Assembly: GCA_943735955.1 (NCBI GenBank)
Contig: OX030964.1
Location: 1,592,575-1,656,574, forward strand
Reading direction: 5' to 3'
Origin: Piscicola geometra
Lineage: Eukaryota; Annelida; Clitellata; Hirudinida; Piscicolidae
DNA length: 64,000 nucleotides
Shown: positions 58,971 through 64,000 of the stretch, piece after piece
Numbering within the stretch: the stretch's first letter is position 1
Layout: each line of letters starts with the position of its first letter
Notes under the pieces: model-generated
Told to the model about the DNA's origin: nothing
The model's database searches: none
What the model saw: only the letters and a program-made list of their open reading frames with translations
Made by a program: the position numbers and the translations under genes

Positions 58971-61286
58971 ATGACTCTATTTAAATTTTGTTTGTCTGTT
59001 CTTATGTTTACTGTCTTTTTTTCTCTCTCCCTCATTGTCCCTTCAAATACCTCATCATGCCTGAATCCATCTGGTGCCTCTGTAGACTGGTGTGTTAGTG
59101 TGAAGGATGGTGAGCTCTGGTACAGCTTACAGTCATTAAGAAATGAAGTTAAAATATCAAAATACTATTTTTTTTATTTGAAAATACTAAATTTAACGCA
59201 ATATCTGAATTTGTTAACATTACATGATCATATTCCTCAGGTTTATTATCTATAAACTCCCACTATTTGAGGGTCTTGCACATCACAGTGGAACTGAACA
59301 GGTGGTGATGGAAAAATAGAATATCCAAAACTGATTACAACACCACGAGAAAAATTTCACCAATGCAGATGTACATGGACTCAAAAGTGCAGTCATGGAG
59401 ACACTTGTCTGAGGCAATCACCGAGAGAACAGGCCACCCCTTTGCCGACACTGTCAACCAGATTTCTATGGAGAGGGTAGTGGGGTGGGAAGGTAGGATT
59501 GTGCAGAAGGAGAATGGGATGGTGAAAAAGAGGGGGTTAAGATGATGGGGTGTGCAGATATGGTGAGGTGGATGTGATGATTTGTGGTGGTGTGGCAGTA
59601 ACATTTTCGATAATTTGGTTTGGTGTGCCGAGTGGCGTGCAAAGTGCTGGAGAGTTTGAGCGATGCCTAATTTCATTCTTTCTTAATCAGCCTCACAGCT
59701 AACTAAACTTCAAGTGCAACTTTTGATTATGCAAATGCATTTAAAATGCGCATGATTCAAGTAATTATTAAAATATTCAAAACATTAGTTTAGCAATCAC
59801 CGCATTCCTACTACTACCACCACTACAACCACAACAACTACCCCAACAACTTTGACCAAAGCTATCAAAAATACTACCACAGCTATTATAACAACTTTCA
59901 CAACTACCACAACTTCTACAACTATTATAACAACTTCCACAACAACTTCCACAACTTTTATAACAACTTCCACAACTATTATAACAACTTCCACGACACA
60001 CTCACAATCTCCACGTGGTGCAGTGGGAGCGTCCGCTTCTCAAATGTGGGTACAATCTGCCGCCCTGCCAGGTCTCTTCCTTTCTCAAGACAGTAGTGGT
60101 CGGTGATATTGAGTCCAACCCTGTCCTAATAGGCCATTCTTTGTGTGGAAAACCCATCCGTGTCAAACCGCTTGCAACAAAGAATAGGTGCGAAGTATGT
60201 CGACTTGTGCAGACCGAGACTGGCCAGCTCTTGAGGGCAGCGATGCAGCACGGACTAGAAAGCCACGCCATAGAGCTAACTCAAGAGCCTGCAGCGCGGC
60301 TGGCCGATACAAAACTCACCAAACCGCACAACACCATGATTGAACTAAAAAAACAAAAACAACAAGAAAAAGACTTTACATACAACAAAATTTTAAAACA
60401 CAACAACAACAACAAAAACACGCACAACTACCATAAAAACTACGCAACAACTGCAGTGGAAGGAGGACTCAAGCATGTACGCCATGTACAACGATGAAGT
60501 GCCTAGAGTGTACAGAAGGAGAAGGAGGAGAAGGAGGAGGAGGAGGAGGAGGGAGGCACGAAACAACAGGATGGGACATTCAAAAGGTCCTTGCACTTCA
60601 ACGGCATTTCTTTGTTCAACATCAGCACCGCTCTTTTCCTCTAGCACTTCAGCCACCATTCCTATCCACGGTTTCATTGCTTACATTCAAACAAACTCAC
60701 AGGCATTCTCCACTCCGACCGAACTTCTGGCTTCTGGATCGTGCACAGCATCCCGAAGTTTCCTGCTGGCCCCACACAAGAGCATGCCTCGGACTCGTCG
60801 AAGGCTCCCACTTACAAGTACCCGTCGACCGGAGTGAGGTACGGCCAGTCCGTCCTTTGCCTCTCCTTCCCCTACTCGCAACTCGACCTCGTCGGTTCGT
60901 GCAACAAATCCATTTTATTTATTGATATTATCATCATTATCATTATCATCATCATCATCATCATCATTATCATCATCATCATCATCATCATAAATATAAT
61001 TATAATAAATATAATTATAATAAATAATATAAAACAACAATATTAGCAAAAGAATAATAATATTCTAATCACATGAACCGGCTTGCAGGCATGCAGCTGG
61101 GCACGAACGAAGCGGTAATATTCGAGTCGTCGTTGCCCGAGAAAATGGCGCAGGAGAATCCAAATTTGGCTGCAGTCCTGAAGGGCAACACGAGCCACAA
61201 GGCGCCCTTTAGCAGTGTGGTGAACATCACCAGCATGGGCGGCAGAGTGTTCGTTAGTTTCGCCAAGAAGGGTGCTTTCGGAAAAG
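58971..61286 (+). CDS. DNASE2: Deoxyribonuclease II, 5' part (C-terminus beyond window)
   Basis: Six exons in phase: 58971-59089, 59241-59301, 59369-59476, 60457-60586, 60703-60894 and 61089-61286. The product is an acid endonuclease of the lysosome that degrades engulfed DNA. A signal peptide (MTLFKFCLSVLMFTVFFSLS) leads into SCLNPSGASVDWFIIYKLP, the family N-terminus. MYMDSKVQSW and MYAMYNDEVP follow, then the first catalytic motif GHSKGILHSDRTSGFWIVHS (the His of GHxKG is present), IPKFPAGP, and a GVRYGQSVLCLSFPYSQLD block. SMGGRVFVSFAKKGAFGK is the last piece seen. The second catalytic region (HSKW type) must lie in exons to the right of 64000. Thirteen Arg codons from an AGG run sit just before the catalytic motif. 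The intron after 61286 holds a hAT relic and minisatellites. Confidence 0.93.
59800..59998. repeat. acaacttccacaactatt repeat in DNase II intron
   Basis: Degenerate CAACTA units of 12-18 bp. Confidence 0.85.
60000..60345 (+). mobile_element. Possible second tRNA-derived SINE in DNase II intron
   Basis: A segment cgtggtgcagtgggagcg resembles an A box, and ggtacaatctgcc 30 bp later resembles a degenerate B box. About 250 bp of GC-richer complex sequence follows, then an A-rich stretch. The composition differs sharply from both flanks. No second copy is in the window. Confidence 0.35.
60922..61055. repeat. (ATC)n/(ATA) repeat in DNase II intron
   Basis: TCA/ATT triplets grade into taataaatataatta units. 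Confidence 0.9.
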
Positions 61287-61313
61287 GTGAGATGGTGTGT
61301 GTGGTGTGTGTGT

Positions 61314-62902
61314 TAGAGGTCGGACATGGACGATTTTTCATTCCCGGTCCCGTCCCGTTCCCGAAATTTGTTTTCCCGTCCCGTCCCGTTCCCGATGGAA
61401 CATCAGAATTTTGATTCCCGTCCCGTCCCGTTCCCGAAATTTTTTTCCCGTCCCGTCCCGTTCCCGATGGGACATCAGAATTTTGATTCCCGTCCCGTCT
61501 CGTTCCCGAAATTTTTTCCCGTCCCGACCCGTTCCCGAAAGCTTTTTGTTTTTTATTCATTTTCGCTGCCGTTTTCACTGGTCCCAAACTTGCTAGTTCT
61601 AACATTTCTTACTATTCATTATTTGAAAGTCAGAGAATATTTCTTTTAATAAAATAAAAAAACACGATTTAAATTTCAAATATTTATTGAAATGAAAGTA
61701 TTAAAGTTAGTCATTGTTTTTAAGTAATTCAATCAAGTCTTTATTGCTTTTCACACGGGTTAAACCGTTAAGAGTTTCAACTTTCAAATGAGATGATTTT
61801 GGGTCTGAAGTTAAACGACCACATATTGAAAAATTCCGTTTACAGCGAATATAACTTGCAGATATACTAAACAAAATGTTGGCTACTTCTTGTAGTCTTT
61901 TAAAATTATCATTTTATTCCAATAAAATAAAACATCTTTATAATTTTCAATTTTTTTGGGACGGTATTGTGAATATTTTTACAATTCATCCTCTTCTGAA
62001 TTTTTTTCTTCGTTTATTATTATTAATTCTTCAATAATGTTAGAAATATGTTTTTTGACAACATTTTTATTTCTCCACAACTGCAAATATAAAATCATTC
62101 GTATAATTTGATAGTATAATAATTTTATTAAAATTTTTACGTTATAAAAACAAACATAATAGGTCTAAATACCATCATTTGTTTTTTTTTCTCAACGGCA
62201 CTGCAGCTTGGTCTGGCTGTACAAAATAAAATTACATTTTTTCTAATGAAAGTCTTGGTATTTATTTCTTTTCTATCCCAAACTTTTTTCATATTATTCT
62301 TTCATACTGGGGATGCAACAGACATGCTGTCATATGAATAAGATCAATGGCATCTTTTCTTTTGTCGAAATAATCAACTGAGCAATTATTTGGAAATTAA
62401 TCATTCAAATTCAAAGTATTAATTTATAAAATTAAAATAATATAACTGACCATTTTGATTTCATCTGAAAAGTTTTCATCATCACCCATTTGTTCTAATC
62501 TCCCCAATCTTTGGACTCATCATAACAACTTCAAATGTAGTGTTGGAGATTTCGATATTGGCAATGGTGGCTTCGTTATACATTTCTATTGCATTTAATA
62601 CTTATTTTAAGTACGGAGTTTCGATGAAATAAAGATTTCCACACTTAGAAGTTTGCTGAAAAATCCAATCCCAATAACTGTTATTCCCGTTTTTCCCGTT
62701 CCCGATTTAAAAGTTGATTCCCGTTCCCGTCTTTTCCCGTTTCCGAATTGAATGTTGATTTCCGTTCTCGTTCCCGTCCCGAAAACCTATTCCCGGTTCC
62801 CGACTTTTCCCGTCCCGAAATTAATTTTAATTCCCGTTCCCGCGGGAGTCCCGCGGGTACCCGCGGGTACCCGGTCAGATCGGGTACCCGGTCCGACCTC
62901 TA
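61314..62902 (-). mobile_element. hAT element relic in DNase II intron
   Basis: The ends are tagaggtcggac (61314) and its complement (ending 62902), flanked on both sides by gtgtgtgt. Both termini are rich in cccgtcccgttcccg-type sub-repeats, and the right end also has cgcgggtacccgcgggtacc. On the minus strand, about 61712-61905 still reads as a hAT dimerisation domain: FSISASYIRCKRNFSICGRL, then KVETLNGLTRVKSNKDLIEL. The rest is decayed and AT-rich. Confidence 0.8.
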
Positions 62903-63440
62903 GTGTGTGTGTGTGGAGGAGGTGAAATGGTGTGAGTGGTGTGTGAGGTGTGTGTGGTGTGTGTGGTGTGTGAGGTGTGTGTGGTGTGGAGGAGGTGAGG
63001 TGGTGTGTGTGGTGTTTGTGGTGTGGAGGAGGTGGGGTGGTGTGTGTGGTGTAGAGAAGGTGAGGTGGTGTGTGTGGTGTGGAGGAGGTGAAGTGGTGTG
63101 TGTGGTGTGGAGGAGGTGAGGTGGTGTGTGTGGTGTGGAGGAGGTGAGGTGGTGTGTGTGGTGTTTGTGGTGTGGAGGAGGTGAGGTGGTGTGTGTGGTG
63201 TTTGTGGTGTGTGTGGTGTAGAGGAGGTGAGGTGATGTGTGTGGTGTGTGAGGTGTTTGTGGTGTGTGAGGTGTGTGTGGTGTGTGAGGTGTGTGTGGTG
63301 TGTGTGGTGTGTGTGGTGTGGAGGAGGTGAGGTGGTGTGTGTGGTGTGTATGGTGTGTGTGGCGTGGAGGAGGTGAGATGGTGTGTGTGGTGTGGAAAAG
63401 ATGAGGTGTTGTGTGTGGTGTGGAGGAGGTGAGGTGGTGG
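62903..63440. repeat. GGTGTGTGTGGTGTGGAGGA minisatellite
   Basis: Irregular units mixing gtgtgtggtgtg and gaggaggtgaggtg directly follow the hAT relic, presumably still in the DNase II intron. Confidence 0.93.
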
Positions 63441-63509
63441 AGGTTTTTGTTGTTTTGTGTAAGGCACAAGGAAGTGGTTGATTTCCATTTTTTCTAAAAA
63501 AATTTCCGT

Positions 63510-64000
63510 CCTATCTCACACCACATCATCTCTCCAACACACTATCTCACCACCTCATCTCACCACCATCACCATCTCACCACCACCTCCCTCTTACCAT
63601 CTCACCAGCACCACACCCATCTCACCACCACCCCTCCTCTCACCATCTCACAACCACCACACACATCGCCCCACCACACTCATCTCACCACTACCCCATT
63701 TCACCATCACCCTTATCTCACCACCACACTCATCTCACCACCACACCCATCTCACACCACACCACCCCATCTCACCACCACACCACACCCGCCTCACCAC
63801 CACCACACCACCCCATCTCACTACCACACCACACCCACTTCACCACCACTCCACCCCATCTCACCACCACACCACTCCACCCGATCTCACACCACACTAC
63901 ACCACACCCATCTCACACCACACCACACCACACCCATCTCACACCACACCACACCACACCCATCTCACACCACACCCATCTTACACCACACCACACCACA
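63510..64000. repeat. CATCTCACCACCACACC-rich tract to the window edge
   Basis: CCA/CAC-rich irregular units. From 63880 a regular block containing acccatctcacaccacacca forms. No exon was recognised. Confidence 0.9.

Overview
The window is animal nuclear DNA. It shows spliced genes with canonical GT-AG introns, mitochondrial and spliceosomal housekeeping genes of metazoan type, a nuclear receptor, hAT, MITE-like and non-LTR elements, and TTAGGG-type telomere-like repeats. It is exceptionally rich in simple repeats and minisatellites. TTAGGG rather than TTAGG argues weakly against an arthropod, and an invertebrate such as a spiralian is the best guess. No species can be named from sequence alone. 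All gene models below were built by hand by matching splice sites to conserved peptide. Reading phases were checked across each junction listed, with one exception in NOA1.

Layout: 1-4190 (-) is the 5' part of a very long Q/N/T-rich protein that runs off the left edge. 4.2-16.3 kb has no convincing gene. It holds an AT-rich 15-16 bp array, a tRNA-derived SINE, CA/TG and trinucleotide tracts, a TIR-bounded candidate element, hairpins beside telomere-like repeats, and a LINE fragment. 16327-27312 (-) is the ligand-binding half of a nuclear receptor (closest by eye to NR4A). Its introns are almost entirely minisatellite, about 10 kb in all. 28623-31523 (+) is an SRRM2/CWC21-type spliceosomal protein. 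32349-37034 (+) is NOA1, a circularly permuted mitochondrial GTPase. 37676-39805 (-) is a seven-finger C2H2 zinc-finger protein. 40503-41416 (+) is COX6C, with a MITE and a perfect palindrome in its intron.

41.4-43.9 kb contains LINE pieces with a smaller repeat nested in one of them. 43891-45398 (+) is GCLM, the glutamate-cysteine ligase modifier subunit. 46730-48643 is a hAT element with a perfect 8-bp target-site duplication. 49183-55325 (+) is a WS/DGAT-fold acyltransferase-like protein with an unusual Q/P-rich N-terminus and an altered catalytic motif. 56354-58333 (-) is a single-pass membrane protein with a discoidin-like ectodomain and a very basic tail. 58971-61286 (+) is the 5' two-thirds of a DNase II gene. 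Its next intron contains a second hAT relic, and its C-terminal exons lie beyond the window.

The genes form no operon-like unit. NOA1 (mitochondrial translation GTPase) and COX6C (respiratory chain) both serve mitochondria, but nothing ties their regulation together. Three gene pairs are head-to-head: receptor/SRRM2, zinc finger/COX6C and membrane protein/DNase II. The main theme is how heavily simple DNA has invaded introns, and in places exons: poly-Arg in DNase II, decapeptides in SRRM2, and poly-Q/N/T in the first gene.
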